Notes: generated from the letters alone by a model not told the origin. A stretch of DNA of 47,788 nt from Bacillus litorisediminis (GCF_022808645.1 NZ_JAKZKT010000035.1:1-47788), one strand, 5' to 3'. Shown: positions 1 through 8,831, counted from the first letter of the stretch. Made by a program: numbers and translations.

Positions 1-76
1 TGGCATAAAGAATAAGAATAATAGACAAATCACACTCATTTCTAAGATGGATTCTGAGAAAAATTCTTAAAATCAT

Positions 77-151
77 AAAGGCATTTGGGAATAAAAACAT
101 TCCCAAATGCCTTTTGTCTTCAATCTGGAGCTTGGAGTCAACTCCAAGCTC
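77..151. terminator. Two hairpins downstream of the bstA-like gene
   Basis: The first is a 16-bp perfect inverted repeat (77-92 with 99-114, core GGCATTTGGGAAT) with a 6-base loop. The second pairs 128-137 with 142-151 (GAGCTTGGAG/CTCCAAGCTC) around a 4-base loop. Both lie just past the stop of the minus-strand gene at 168. The first has short T-rich flanks on both strands, so it could stop transcription from either side. Confidence 0.6.
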
Positions 152-167
152 ATTTTCTCTATCAAAC

Positions 168-692
168 TTAACTTTTCCAGCCTTTAGTAAGGAGTAAATT
201 GATAATTTGGGCAAGATGATGTCTACCATGCCATGAATAGGTTCCTATACATAAATATACAGAATGTTTACCTGAATCCGGGTGATAAAAATTCTTTTCC
301 AACTCATTCGGTTTTAAATTTTTTAATAAATGTGTCCAGCGCCGATGAAGAGAATCTAGCAGTGATAAGGAGACGTCAATAGGTAATCGGTAATCAGGAA
401 GCTTGGCCCACTGAGCTTCATTATAAGGTTTAATCGTTGGATTTTCTTCTGTTAAGGCAAGTTTTATCCGTATATAAGCATTTAAATGACTGTCTGCCAA
501 ATGATGGACTACTTGTCTAATTGTCCAGCCGCCTTTCCGATAAGGAGTATCCAGTTGCTCTTCATTTAAATCTTGAACTGCTTCCCGAACTAAACAAGGT
601 AACTCCTCGATATCCTGAATCCATTGTTCCAGTATTTTCTCAGTAATATTTCCATTAAACGCAAATTTTCCAATCGGATATTTTGGGTCCAT
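168..692 (-). CDS. bstA: DinB/YfiT-type putative metal-dependent hydrolase, BstA-like bacillithiol transferase
   Basis: The 174-residue product resembles Bacillus subtilis YfiT/BstA across its length, with a YPIGKF start, a TPYRKGGWTIRQVVHHLADSH segment (shown in part) and a WHGRHHLAQI C-terminal helix. The family is a four-helix DinB-like bundle that binds a metal through one histidine of the VHHLADSH motif and two of the C-terminal WHxxHH motif; all are present. BstA conjugates bacillithiol to electrophiles, so a cytoplasmic detoxification role is likely. The ORF can open at a GTG at 701, but AGGA lies only about 10 bases before the ATG at 692, so 692 is preferred. It diverges from the peptidase gene at 811. 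The substrate is not visible from sequence. Confidence 0.85.
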   Translation of the reverse strand: MDPKYPIGKFAFNGNITEKILEQWIQDIEELPCLVREAVQDLNEEQLDTPYRKGGWTIRQVVHHLADSHLNAYIRIKLALTEENPTIKPYNEAQWAKLPDYRLPIDVSLSLLDSLHRRWTHLLKNLKPNELEKNFYHPDSGKHSVYLCIGTYSWHGRHHLAQIINLLLTKGWKS

Positions 693-810
693 GAAATCCA
701 CATCCTAAATTTTTTTAAGAGATCTCAAATAGTTACAATTTATGTTACCATTAATATCCAAACAATAGGAGTAAAATGAAGGTTTTTATCATTAAAAGGG
801 GGGCGTTTTT

Positions 811-1470
811 ATGGATAGACATCTTTTTCTTTTTGGGGGCAGTCCTCCATTTACAAATAAGCTGGCAAAATGGTTTGTCAAAATAGCATTGAAGAGTAGT
901 AAGCCCGTATCTGTATTAATTGTGGAGAGAGAGGGCTGGGAACAATATATGCCAAAGTATACTCTTGCTTTAGAAAAACAAGGGGTAACTGATTTTTTCT
1001 TTTTTCCACTCCCTACGTCGCCAATCGAGGAAATCATGCAATGTCTGAATAATAGTTCTGGTATCATAATCGGAGGCGGAAACACGAACTTATATGCTGA
1101 TTACATTGTAGAAACCCCGATTTCTAAACAGATCAAGGAGTGCTATGAAAAAGGAATCCCGGTTGCAGGTTTTTCAGCCGGTGCCTTAATCAGTCCAGAA
1201 CATTGCATAATTTCCCCGAAAGATAATGAACAACATAAATTTCAGCAGAGAAAGGGTCTGGGCTTAGTATCAGAGATTGTCATTGCCGTCCATTTTTCTC
1301 AATGGGGTGATGAGGAGCATTTACGGGAAGCAGTCAGTAAGTTTAAAAACTATAAAAATTTTGGAATTGATGAAAGAACAGGTGTTTATTTTTTAAATGG
1401 CCAGCCAAAAGAGATGGAAGGAGAAGGTGTTTATAGTATAAAAAATGGTTTGTTACGAAGATTACTATAG
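811..1470 (+). CDS. Peptidase E-like serine peptidase (family S51)
   Basis: The 219-residue protein has the type-1 glutamine-amidotransferase-like fold of peptidase E. An IIIGGGNTN loop lies near residues 85-93 and the nucleophile elbow GFSAGA places the catalytic serine at residue 122. Family members are cytoplasmic; peptidase E cleaves N-terminal aspartyl dipeptides, and the cyanophycinase branch shares the same serine elbow. The ATG is preceded by a G-rich ribosome binding site (AAGGGGGG) about 8 bases upstream. It is monocistronic, converging with the hydrolase at 1666-2514 over a shared hairpin. A second, more distant S51 protein is encoded at 46567. Substrate specificity is uncertain. 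Confidence 0.8.
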   Translation: MDRHLFLFGGSPPFTNKLAKWFVKIALKSSKPVSVLIVEREGWEQYMPKYTLALEKQGVTDFFFFPLPTSPIEEIMQCLNNSSGIIIGGGNTNLYADYIVETPISKQIKECYEKGIPVAGFSAGALISPEHCIISPKDNEQHKFQQRKGLGLVSEIVIAVHFSQWGDEEHLREAVSKFKNYKNFGIDERTGVYFLNGQPKEMEGEGVYSIKNGLLRRLL

Positions 1471-1611
1471 AAAAATAAAATCGATTTACTGAGAGCATTC
1501 AACGGTACATAAATTGGACAGGTACACTATATTGAATGGCACATAACTGGAGAAAATCGGCAAATCAAACGCGGCCAATGACACATAAACACTATGAACT
1601 GGCACATAGTA

Positions 1612-1650
1612 AGGGACAAGCACAATTTGTATTTGTGCATGTCCCTATTT
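1612..1650. terminator. Bidirectional terminator between convergent genes
   Basis: AGGGACA (1612-1618) pairs with TGTCCCT (1640-1646), extended by GCACAA with TTGTGC. It is followed by a short T run on the plus strand. It separates the S51 gene from the convergent hydrolase gene. Confidence 0.7.
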
Positions 1651-1665
1651 TTATAAAAGTTATGA

Positions 1666-2514
1666 TTAGGCTTCAACCCTCAGCAATGGCATCGTGCAGC
1701 AGCGGAAAGAACCTCCTGATTTAATAATTTCCGTAATATCTACCTCTATGATTTCGTATCCCCGTTTTCGAAGTTCACTGTTCACTTCCGTATTAACAGG
1801 AAGGCTTAGAATTTTTTTATTTCCGATTGAAAGGACATTCGTTCCCAATTGGAATTGTTCCTCGCCATTAACTTCAATTAGTTCATAACGAGATGCTAAA
1901 AAGTCGATTTCTTTTTGAGTAAATGCTTCTGGGAAAAACAATGCTTCTTTTGGCGAAATAATATTAAAGACACAATCGAGATGTAAGTACTTTTCTGTAA
2001 ACGGAACTGCAACTACTTCAAAGTCACGGATAATACTTTGTAAATATTGAATGGTTTCTTGATCCGTCCTGTTACTAATTCCAATATAAATTGTTTCGCG
2101 GTCGATAAGGACATCGCCGCCTTCAATATGGTTTCCCACTAAATTAAAATAAGAGATTTCCTGATCCTCGAGCCAATGCTTTAGCATTTGCTCCTCTCCT
2201 TTTCGGACATCATGTGCCATATCCGCTACATAAATAATACCGCCAAGGGTAAAACCAATATCCCGTGTAAACACCTGTTCCGGAAATTTTCTTCGCGGGG
2301 GCAAGAGAGTAACGTCAATATCATGGTCTCGGAGTGTTTGCACCAATTGTTTATGCTGTTTCATTGCCGTTTCAATATGTATGCCTACATCCTTAAATTT
2401 TTTCTGTGTATCATTAATAACTTGCCGAATGGTCATGTATTGAGGTTCACATAATATCACACTTTTTAGTGGATCGTATTCACTCATACAATAGGTTTTT
2501 AGCGTCTGCGGCAA
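1666..2514 (-). CDS. Dimethylarginine dimethylaminohydrolase / amidinotransferase family protein
   Basis: The 282-residue product has the pentein-fold signature set: FTRD (residues 82-85), HIEGGD (129-134), catalytic-histidine motif LHLDCVF (H178) and a C-terminal GGSFRCCTMPL with the nucleophile at C272 or C273. These fit hydrolases of methylated arginines or related guanidino compounds, releasing citrulline and an amine. The start is TTG: AAAGGAGG lies 7 bases upstream, while the first in-frame ATG (2487) has no ribosome binding site. The gene is monocistronic and cytoplasmic. The true substrate could be free arginine, methylarginine or another guanidine, and cannot be told from sequence. 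Confidence 0.85.
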   Translation of the reverse strand: MPQTLKTYCMSEYDPLKSVILCEPQYMTIRQVINDTQKKFKDVGIHIETAMKQHKQLVQTLRDHDIDVTLLPPRRKFPEQVFTRDIGFTLGGIIYVADMAHDVRKGEEQMLKHWLEDQEISYFNLVGNHIEGGDVLIDRETIYIGISNRTDQETIQYLQSIIRDFEVVAVPFTEKYLHLDCVFNIISPKEALFFPEAFTQKEIDFLASRYELIEVNGEEQFQLGTNVLSIGNKKILSLPVNTEVNSELRKRGYEIIEVDITEIIKSGGSFRCCTMPLLRVEA

Positions 2515-2703
2515 TCTAATTCCTCCTTTAGCGAATATTCCTAACGATTAGTATGGATATATTTATGGAGTTGGATACCACTAAGATGGGACAGCTATTG
2601 ACTTCAATAAGTTATATTTATCCCATTATAAAATATAAAAAATATTACTTATTTATATAATTATTTAAAATAAAAGTATAACAAATGGAAAAGAGGAAAG
2701 CGG

Positions 2704-3484
2704 ATGCCAATCACATTTTCATAGTGATGAAAATAAAAGATCCTATACATCAAGAAAAGCCGACGTCACATGGACCAATTTCATAAACAAAGTAGTGGAA
2801 GTAACAGATAAAGTTGTCCTGGATATTGGGTGAGGGGGAGGAATTTATACAAGGGCATTGGTTGAAATGGGAGCAGAAAAAGTGACTGGCCTAGATTTTT
2901 CAGAAAATATGATTGTGTCAGCACAAGAAAATAGTAAGGAATATCCTGCTGCTTCATTTGTAATAGGAAATGCTTTGGATACAAAACTTCCTGACAGCCA
3001 ATATGACATCATTTTGGAAAGAGCATTGGTTCACTATATTAGTAATTTGCAAGCTTGTATTAATGAAGTTTTTAGGTTATTGAAACCAGGTGGTACCTGT
3101 ATTATACATGACCGAACACCTGAAGACTGTTTATTGGAAGGAAGTCCTACATTTAAGAGGGTATCTTTTTGAGTAATTCCCGAGGCTGAAGGATTTCGAA
3201 TTGGCAAGAAGACATGAAAGCGGAAAGATTATCGATGCTTTCCGGGTTTTACTCAGATAAAACAGCTGAATTTATGGGAAGTAAGAAAGATATATCAAGA
3301 TTTGGATGAATTAGAGTTTGACCTGCTGAATCGAACGGGAAGATCGATTCTTCATGAATTACATAATGTTGAAATAAAAAGACTGGTAGATTTTATCAAA
3401 AGCAATCTATACAATAGACATAATAAGGAAATCATTGAAAGAGATCGATGGACGATTTGGATAGGGATAAAAGTGGGGGATTAA
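2704..3484 (+). pseudogene. Degraded class I SAM-dependent methyltransferase
   Basis: Pieces of one methyltransferase are spread over three frames. After an ATG with a good ribosome binding site (2704), a one-base shift is needed to reach HFHSDENKRSYTSRKADVTW. The SAM-binding motif I reads VLDIG-stop-GGG, with TGA at 2831-2833 where a cysteine codon is usual. The central part runs intact from 2858 with TGLDF and LLKPGGT motifs. Further lesions are a frameshift near 3153, a TAA at 3174-3176 where a lysine is expected, and a shift near 3245. The C-terminal part (3302-3484) ends with ERDRWTIWIG. Five lesions including two nonsense codons make it a genuine pseudogene rather than a read error. The lesions were inferred by keeping the family reading frame, not by alignment software. 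Confidence 0.8.
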
Positions 3485-3487
3485 TGG

Positions 3488-4014
3488 TTGGGAACTTCAG
3501 TGTTTTTAATCAAGCCTACAGTAGAGTTACAACAAGCATATCTTGAATTTTACCAGGAGTGGGTTGAGAGCGGTGAAGACAGGGTACCATGGGTAATCAG
3601 TAAGGATCCCTCAGATTTTAAAGGGATGGCACACACTTTATTGGAATCTGAAAAAGGAATTAAACTGCCTGCTGGCTGGGTACCTGATAGTACGTACTGG
3701 CTTGTTTCAGATGATAAAAAAGTACTTGGTGCTGTCAATATACGTCATTCGTTGACCGAAAAGCTGCTTCACACTGGCGGTCATATCGGTTATGGCATCC
3801 GGCCAAGTGAGAGAAAGAAAGGCTATGCAACCCAACTGTTTGCATTATCACTGGAAAAAACAAAAAGCTTGGGATTAATCGGGTTCTTGTATGCTGTAAT
3901 GCGGATAATATAGGGTCAGAAAAAGTAATTTTAGCCAATGGCGGAGTCCGTGATGTGAGTTTTGTAGAAGAAGATGGAAATGTTGTTCACCGGTTTTGGA
4001 TTAATCTTATATAG
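3488..4014 (+). pseudogene. GNAT family N-acetyltransferase with a frameshift
   Basis: The first 141 residues contain the acetyl-CoA binding region (GHIGYGIRPSERKKGYAT, the R/QxxGxG/A-type loop). The frame then stops at 3911-3913. In another frame the sequence continues with a typical C-terminus (NADNIGSEKVILANGG, then FWINLI) to a stop at 4012-4014, giving 175 residues if joined. Restoring one A in the A run just before AGCTTGGG near 3860 rejoins the halves, so a one-base homopolymer deletion, real or a read error, explains the break. The apparent start is a TTG at 3488 behind GGGGGA, just after the degraded methyltransferase. The substrate is unknown. The 175 bases after the stop hold no convincing gene. 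Confidence 0.75.
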
Positions 4015-4189
4015 AGTTTAATGGGGGATGCACCGTACTGCATAAAGGAAACACGCGGGATCCACTATTTTCAAAATGGTATCGAAAATTAGCAAGTGAT
4101 ATTTTGCTTCAATCTGTTGTTTTAGAGAAATAGAGAGCTGCATAAAATGTACAAGCGTATCTCTAAATAACGCAGTTTGGGGTGGATAG

Positions 4190-4822
4190 ATGAGTGTCAG
4201 TGTGTTTGTAAGCTATATTATATTAGGTTTGACATTAGCAGCACCAATCGGACCAGTTAATTCCGTTCGGTTAGATAAAGGGATCAAAAATGGATTTTGG
4301 CATGCATGGGTCGTTGGAATAGGATCTATGATCGCTGATGGAATTTTTATGCTGACTGTGTATTTAGGTGTCGTACATTTTTTGGATTCACCGCCCGTTC
4401 AAACTTTCTTATGGCTCTTTGGCGGATTCGTCCTCATATATAGTGGTATTGAAAGTATTTTAGGCGCGAATAATTTTTCATTGAATGATAACCGTCAAAA
4501 AGATTCATTGCTAAAATGTTTTTTTACAGGATTTATAATGTCAATATCGAGCCCCTTATCCATTTTATTTTGGCTGGGAATCTACGGTTCCGTATTGGCC
4601 AAAACAGCTGTTACATATGGCACCCATGAGCTTTTACTCTATAGTTCTATGATATTTCTCGGTTTAACCCTATGGGATTTGTTAGTAGCTGGGTTAACTA
4701 GCGGGTTTAGACGATTTTTAACAGCCAATAGTCTGATGGTTATTTCCAAGTTATCAGGCTTGTCTTTAGTTGGATTTGGTGTTTATTTTGGATATGAAGG
4801 GATTCAGTCTTTACTAAAATAA
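4190..4822 (+). CDS. LysE/RhtB family amino-acid exporter
   Basis: The 210-residue integral membrane protein begins with the LysE-family signature GLTLAAPIGPVNSV and has about six hydrophobic segments separated by a short hydrophilic loop near residue 105. The family exports amino acids or related small molecules by secondary transport. The ATG follows GGGGTGG within 10 bases. It is followed by a clear terminator and is probably monocistronic. The cargo cannot be predicted. Confidence 0.85.
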   Translation: MSVSVFVSYIILGLTLAAPIGPVNSVRLDKGIKNGFWHAWVVGIGSMIADGIFMLTVYLGVVHFLDSPPVQTFLWLFGGFVLIYSGIESILGANNFSLNDNRQKDSLLKCFFTGFIMSISSPLSILFWLGIYGSVLAKTAVTYGTHELLLYSSMIFLGLTLWDLLVAGLTSGFRRFLTANSLMVISKLSGLSLVGFGVYFGYEGIQSLLK

Positions 4823-4889
4823 TAGTTGAATTATAACGATACACAATTTCAAGATCAAGATTGTTATACTAAAATATGGCAAATCAAGA

Positions 4890-4926
4890 AATAGTCCTGT
4901 TCTTTAAAGAGAGGGCTATTTTATTT
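4890..4926 (+). terminator. Rho-independent terminator after the LysE-type gene
   Basis: AATAGTCCT (4890-4898) pairs with AGGGCTATT (4912-4920) with one G-U pair, followed by a T-rich tail. It insulates the exporter from the sigma factor operon. Confidence 0.75.
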
Positions 4927-4948
4927 TGAACAGAACTTTTTTAAAAAG

Positions 4949-4974
4949 TGCAACTTTTCCGTTTAAATTACGTT
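4949..4974 (+). promoter_or_regulatory. ECF-type promoter for the sigma/anti-sigma operon
   Basis: TGCAAC (4949-4954), a 16-base spacer, then CGTT (4971-4974) resembles ECF promoters of the TGAAAC-N16-CGT class. It sits about 40 bases upstream of the TTG start of the sigma factor, which suggests autoregulation. Confidence 0.55.
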
Positions 4975-5013
4975 GTTAAGCATGAAGAGAAAGATTCGAA
5001 AGGAGGGGCAATT

Positions 5014-5550
5014 TTGGATCAGGAAGTGATCAGGCAAAAAGTGAATGAGTGGTATGAAACGTATAACAATGATATTTATCAATATATTTTCTTTATGATT
5101 GGGGATCATGAACAGGCAAAAGACCTCGTTCATGATACTTTCCTTCGCTCTTATAATCATTATTTGTCGTTTAGAGGCGGCAGTGAAAAAGGATGGCTCT
5201 TTCGAATTGCAAGAAATATTACGATTGACTTCATTAGAAAAAGGAAACCAATCTCGTATTTAATGAATTTCAATATACAACTGAAGACAAATGAATTATT
5301 ACCAGAACATATTGTGACCTTAAATGAATCCGAAAAAGAGCTCTATTCCGCTTTAACAAAACTAAAAAGATCATATCGCGATGTCATTATCTTAAGAAAA
5401 TTGAAGGATTTTTCGATTCAGGAAACAGCAGACATTCTTGGCTGGAATGAATCCAAAGTAAAATCAACCCTATTTAGGGGATTAAAAGAGTTAAAAAATG
5501 AATTAATAAAGGAGGGATATCAGCATGAAACCCTTTCAAGAAATGGATGA
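5014..5550 (+). CDS. ECF RNA polymerase sigma factor
   Basis: The 178-residue protein has region 2 (about residues 15-85, with DLVHDTFLRSY and WLFRIARNITIDFIRK) and region 4 (about 115-165, with a helix-turn-helix around FSIQETADILGWNESKVKST). It directs RNA polymerase to a small regulon, usually in response to envelope stress. The open frame extends upstream to 4948, but that stretch covers the putative promoter and the AAAGGAGG site at 5000-5006; the TTG at 5014 lies 7 bases after that site and is taken as the start. Its stop overlaps the start of the membrane protein at 5525 by 26 bases, as in sigma/anti-sigma pairs. It resembles SigX/SigM-type factors, but no specific orthologue is claimed. 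Confidence 0.88.
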   Translation: MDQEVIRQKVNEWYETYNNDIYQYIFFMIGDHEQAKDLVHDTFLRSYNHYLSFRGGSEKGWLFRIARNITIDFIRKRKPISYLMNFNIQLKTNELLPEHIVTLNESEKELYSALTKLKRSYRDVIILRKLKDFSIQETADILGWNESKVKSTLFRGLKELKNELIKEGYQHETLSRNG

Positions 5551-6937
5551 GTTCAATCAAGAGTTTGAATCTCTTCAAACAAAATTTTCAATGACCTCTG
5601 CTGAAAGAAAAGAAATTCAAACTAAACTTAACAAAAACATGAATGCGATAACAGTCAATCTGCCTGAAAAGAAAAAAAGGATACCTTTTATGTACTATAC
5701 CGCATTATCGCTAGCTGGATTATTATTTGTATTACTAGCGGGATCCAGTCTCTTCCAACAAACGGAATTCAATTCACCTTCGAATCAAAATCCAAATGTA
5801 ACTGAGAACCCTCGAGAAGAAGATAATGAGACTCCTGAAAAAGAAAATGGGGAAATAAAGTATGATGTAGCAACAGCTCTTTCTGTTTTAAAAGAAGATC
5901 TTCGTCTCGGGATGACACAGGATGAGGTAAGCGGGTTATTCGGTACGGACTACGAAGAAGTGAGTTCAGAAATCGATAATGAACATAAATGGCGATATGA
6001 TATCGGAACCAGAGTGGGGTATCAATATTCGGAAGATTACGACTTTGCTGATATGGATGGCCTTCTAAATGGAAATGTAAAAATGCAAATTTGGGTTGCA
6101 TGGGATGAGGAGTCAAAAGTGAAAAGTTTCTCTTCACTATATGTAAATCCAGAAGACGAAAAATTATATGAATACCGAGTTTTTCCAGACGGAACAGTGA
6201 GGGATATTCCATATGTTGAAGTAAAACAACCTGAAGATAATGATGAATTAAATCCCTCTCAGCAAGAAGAAAACATTACGAATGATCCTGTTAAATTGGA
6301 AGAAGCAATTGGGATATCGAATGAATTATTAACCGGATTAAAAGAAACGTTTAAACAATTAGGGGAAGAATATCAGTGGTCATCAGTTGACTTTCCAGGG
6401 TATACTGAACCAGACTATTCGGTGGCGAAACCACATTTGTTACACTTTGCCACTGAGGAATTTGCAGATGGTACCCTTCAAGAGATTTTGATGGATTTTT
6501 ATTGCCACTGTGATAAATTTTCTTTGCCTGGATTTGATTTTCATATCAGATCGGAATTGGTTGAGTCAAGCGAAAATCATTTTGTAATTAAAAGTATCAG
6601 TATTGTAAACCTGCTGGGGCACGGCGGGTACACTGGTTATATCACAGTAGAAAATGTAAACGGAAGCTGGAAAATCAATCATTGGGAGACAGTAAGCTAT
6701 ATAGATGAACCTATTAACTTAAGACCCGATGAGTATATACAATATTCGAGTAATGAAGGCTCAGGAGATAAAATCACCTTTATCGACACAGTTCAAATGC
6801 CTTCATCTGATGAGGGTGTCGGTGAAATAGAAGTACACGTTTTCCACAGTGAATTATCGAATACCTATTTTGGAATTGAGGCGAACAGTACTAAAGCGGT
6901 TAGTGTAAGCCATATTGAGAAGTATAATAACCAATAG
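5525..6937 (+). CDS. Probable membrane anti-sigma factor with large extracellular region
   Basis: The 470-residue protein has a short cytoplasmic N-terminus (1-54), one transmembrane helix (about 56-79), an acidic linker (80-110) and two extracellular parts. The first contains LRLGMTQDEVSGLFG, reminiscent of SmpA/BamE-like repeats. The second (about 255-470) I do not recognise. Position and topology imply that the N-terminus holds the upstream sigma factor at the membrane. There is no zinc-binding HxxxCxxC motif, so it is not a classical ZAS anti-sigma. The ATG at 5525 follows GGAGGG and is translationally coupled to the sigma gene. The signal sensed is unknown. Confidence 0.75.
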   Translation: MKPFQEMDEFNQEFESLQTKFSMTSAERKEIQTKLNKNMNAITVNLPEKKKRIPFMYYTALSLAGLLFVLLAGSSLFQQTEFNSPSNQNPNVTENPREEDNETPEKENGEIKYDVATALSVLKEDLRLGMTQDEVSGLFGTDYEEVSSEIDNEHKWRYDIGTRVGYQYSEDYDFADMDGLLNGNVKMQIWVAWDEESKVKSFSSLYVNPEDEKLYEYRVFPDGTVRDIPYVEVKQPEDNDELNPSQQEENITNDPVKLEEAIGISNELLTGLKETFKQLGEEYQWSSVDFPGYTEPDYSVAKPHLLHFATEEFADGTLQEILMDFYCHCDKFSLPGFDFHIRSELVESSENHFVIKSISIVNLLGHGGYTGYITVENVNGSWKINHWETVSYIDEPINLRPDEYIQYSSNEGSGDKITFIDTVQMPSSDEGVGEIEVHVFHSELSNTYFGIEANSTKAVSVSHIEKYNNQ

Positions 6938-6946
6938 GAACAATGC

Positions 6947-6976
6947 TCCTCCTTTAAAATAAGGGGGATTTTTTTT
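6947..6976 (+). terminator. Rho-independent terminator of the first ECF operon
   Basis: TCCTCCTT (6947-6954) pairs with AAGGGGGA (6961-6968) with one wobble pair, followed by eight Ts. Confidence 0.8.
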
Positions 6977-7258
6977 ATGCCAAGTAAGATATTTTTATTT
7001 AATTATTTATACATTTACACTAATTAAAGTATCATCGAGGTTTGATTGTTACTAAAAATATTAGAAAAGGTATGAAGAAACTGGTAAAATTTATTGAGTA
7101 TTTTATTAGAGTACGTTGTTTGAATCTTCGTTTTCGCAACTAGTGAAACTATATCAAAAGCACCCTGAAAATCCAGAGTTAAAAATCATCCCGGAAAAGA
7201 AAAAAGATGTGCTTTTAAATGAAAAGACTGCATGGCAATCTTACAATTTGCCGCTTGA

Positions 7259-7825
7259 AAAGCAACGAGGGAAGAAGTTCATCAAAAGGGATACTGGCAT
7301 GAGACGTTTCATTGCTGGTTTATGAGGAAGGAAAGGGGGAAAATTTATATATATTTTCAGTTGCGCAGCGATTGTAAAAAGGATTACCCCAGCCAATTGG
7401 ATATAACAGCTGCAGGACATCTTCTCTCTCACGAAGCAGTTATTGATGGAGTTAGAGAGGTTAAAGAGGAATTAGGAATCGATGTGTCGATGAACAAATT
7501 AATCTCAATTGGAGTGATTCCATATAGTCTAGAAAATAATAAAATAATAGATAGGGAATTTGCACATGTTTTTATTTATGAATGGAATCAGGCTTGGGAT
7601 GATTTTAAATTACAAAAAGAAGAAGTGGCGGGAATCCTAAAAATGGAGGTAACACAATTTTATAGACTTTGGTTTAAAAACCAATCAGAGGCCCCAGTTT
7701 CTGGATTTGTGGTAAACCGAGCTGGTGACATGGTTAAGGTTGAAAGGCATGTAACAAAATCAGACTTTGTTCATCATGAGGATTCTTATTTTATAAAAGT
7801 ATTGGATGGTATACGAGCCATTTAA
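7259..7825 (+). pseudogene. NUDIX hydrolase (IPP-isomerase-like) lacking its N-terminus
   Basis: The frame 7259-7825 reads TREEVH, WHETFHCWF, IYIYFQLRSDCKKDYP, DITAAGH and a NUDIX-like box (GHLLSHE with VREVKEELGI). This is the pattern of YfcD/IPP-isomerase-like NUDIX hydrolases, which split nucleoside-diphosphate-linked substrates. A TGA at 7256-7258 closes the frame upstream, and the first usable ATG (7322) starts after the conserved HETFHCW segment. The usual first 20 or so residues are not recognisable in any frame. The ORF at 7116-7325 overlaps but looks unrelated to the family. It is therefore most likely a truncated gene; a functional short form from 7322 cannot be excluded. Confidence 0.65.
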
Positions 7826-7834
7826 AAATATCAG

Positions 7835-7872
7835 GTGCCTGCACAAAAAGGTTCACGTTCTAGGGCAGGCAC
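7835..7872. repeat. Inverted repeat GTGCCTGC/GCAGGCAC
   Basis: Eight perfect base pairs (7835-7842 with 7865-7872) lie between the NUDIX pseudogene and the convergent DUF1906 gene. There is no T run, so it is at best a weak terminator. A related GTGCCTGGCAC hairpin occurs near 25100. Confidence 0.5.
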
Positions 7873-7886
7873 GGTTGATTATGTTG

Positions 7887-8537
7887 TTAATACATTAAAT
7901 TATACAATTTTTGATCCGCGAGTACTGTATCAATTGGGCATTCAGTAGAATTTCGTCCATATTGCCATGCCCAAACAGTTGCGTAGCAATCAGGTTTTTG
8001 GGGTCTAAATCTGGGAATTTTTGTTTTGCTGCTTACTCCCGTTTGAGGTTCTGCACTCCATAATATCGACTGATTTTTTACCAATTCACTTTGTGCCACT
8101 GCTTGACAATAGGCTTCATTAAAATTTCCCTGAACCGGGTCATGATAATAACCTGGTCGGTAAGTACTAGAAAACATGGTTTCTACCCAGCCAATTAACC
8201 AATTGGCATCTACCTCAAAAAATCTTTCTATATTGGCAAACAATACAGTGCCATCTTTAATTCCTAATCTTTTTGCTCTGTAAATAGCATTTCTGGCTGC
8301 AACTATTCCCTGTTGTTTCCCAACCGTGTTTCGAAAATTGTTATATATGGGCATTATTTTAATTCCATTGCTTTTAAGAAAATTAATTTCATTAGTAGTG
8401 AGACCCTCACTTGCACCTGGAACAGTTGATAAATATCGTCCCCAAAAATCAGGCATGCCATAATTATTCTTAACACAGGATAATAATTCTTCATCAGCAA
8501 TGGCAGCAGAATCTACACCCCAGTTTAATGGACTCAC
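7887..8537 (-). CDS. DUF1906 (Rv2525c-like) glycoside-hydrolase-like protein
   Basis: The 216-residue protein starts with NWGVDSAA and shows the DUF1906 layout: an early GVDS strand, FWGRYLST, a KSNGIKIMPIYN strand, an ANIER acidic strand end and a C-terminal AWQYGR motif. The family has a GH25-like TIM-barrel fold and is assumed to act on cell-wall or other glycans. No signal peptide is present, unlike many secreted homologues, which would fit release by lysis or an unusual export route. The start is GTG with GGAGG nine bases upstream. It is a single gene. The enzymatic activity is not established. Confidence 0.8.
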   Translation of the reverse strand: MSPLNWGVDSAAIADEELLSCVKNNYGMPDFWGRYLSTVPGASEGLTTNEINFLKSNGIKIMPIYNNFRNTVGKQQGIVAARNAIYRAKRLGIKDGTVLFANIERFFEVDANWLIGWVETMFSSTYRPGYYHDPVQGNFNEAYCQAVAQSELVKNQSILWSAEPQTGVSSKTKIPRFRPQKPDCYATVWAWQYGRNSTECPIDTVLADQKLYNLMY

Positions 8538-8602
8538 CAGTGAACACCTCCAATTTTTTATATGTATGAATTCTTTACTTAAATTAATTCAAAATTAAAA
8601 AA

Positions 8603-8640
8603 GCTTGTCCTTAGGTAAATTTACCTAAGGACAAGCACTT
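8603..8640 (-). terminator. Perfect 17-bp palindromic terminator
   Basis: 8603-8619 and 8620-8636 are perfect inverted repeats (core TTAGGTAAATTTACCTAA). The minus-strand reading ends in six Ts, so it should terminate the small minus-strand genes upstream of it. Confidence 0.8.
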
Positions 8641-8653
8641 TTAGAAAAAGTAT

Positions 8654-8823
8654 TTAATTGAATTTATCTGGAAATTGCTTGAGAATACCTTCAGTTAAAA
8701 CATCCGCTAGTTTCATGATGTGAAGCTCGCCTTCTTCAAAAGCGATGCATGAATAGGGGAAATCATGACCGCAAAAATGACTAGTAACGAAGTAAAAGTG
8801 AACAGTAATTTTTTCACAGCCAT
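8654..8823 (-). pseudogene. Small secreted peptide gene, possibly frameshifted
   Basis: From the ATG at 8823 the sequence encodes MAVKKLLFTFTSLLVIFAVM followed by ISPIHA, a textbook Sec signal peptide with a predicted cleavage after HA. That frame ends after only ten more residues (stop 8713-8715). The next frame encodes FEEGELHIMKLADVLTEGIL and then a stop at 8654. Adding one T to the TTTT run at 8738-8741 joins both into a 56-residue precursor. The open reading frame that runs through the whole stretch from 8866 lacks a ribosome binding site. The mature peptide would be about 30 residues. I do not recognise its family. Confidence 0.45.
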
Positions 8824-8831
8824 TGTACCTA

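Noticed and set aside
1536-1724. 62-codon plus-strand ORF
   Set aside because: It crosses the bidirectional terminator and runs antisense into the hydrolase gene; no ribosome binding site.
7116-7325. 69-codon ORF in front of the NUDIX remnant
   Set aside because: Its last third runs in the wrong frame over conserved NUDIX sequence, and the first part resembles nothing recognised; treated as non-coding context of a pseudogene.
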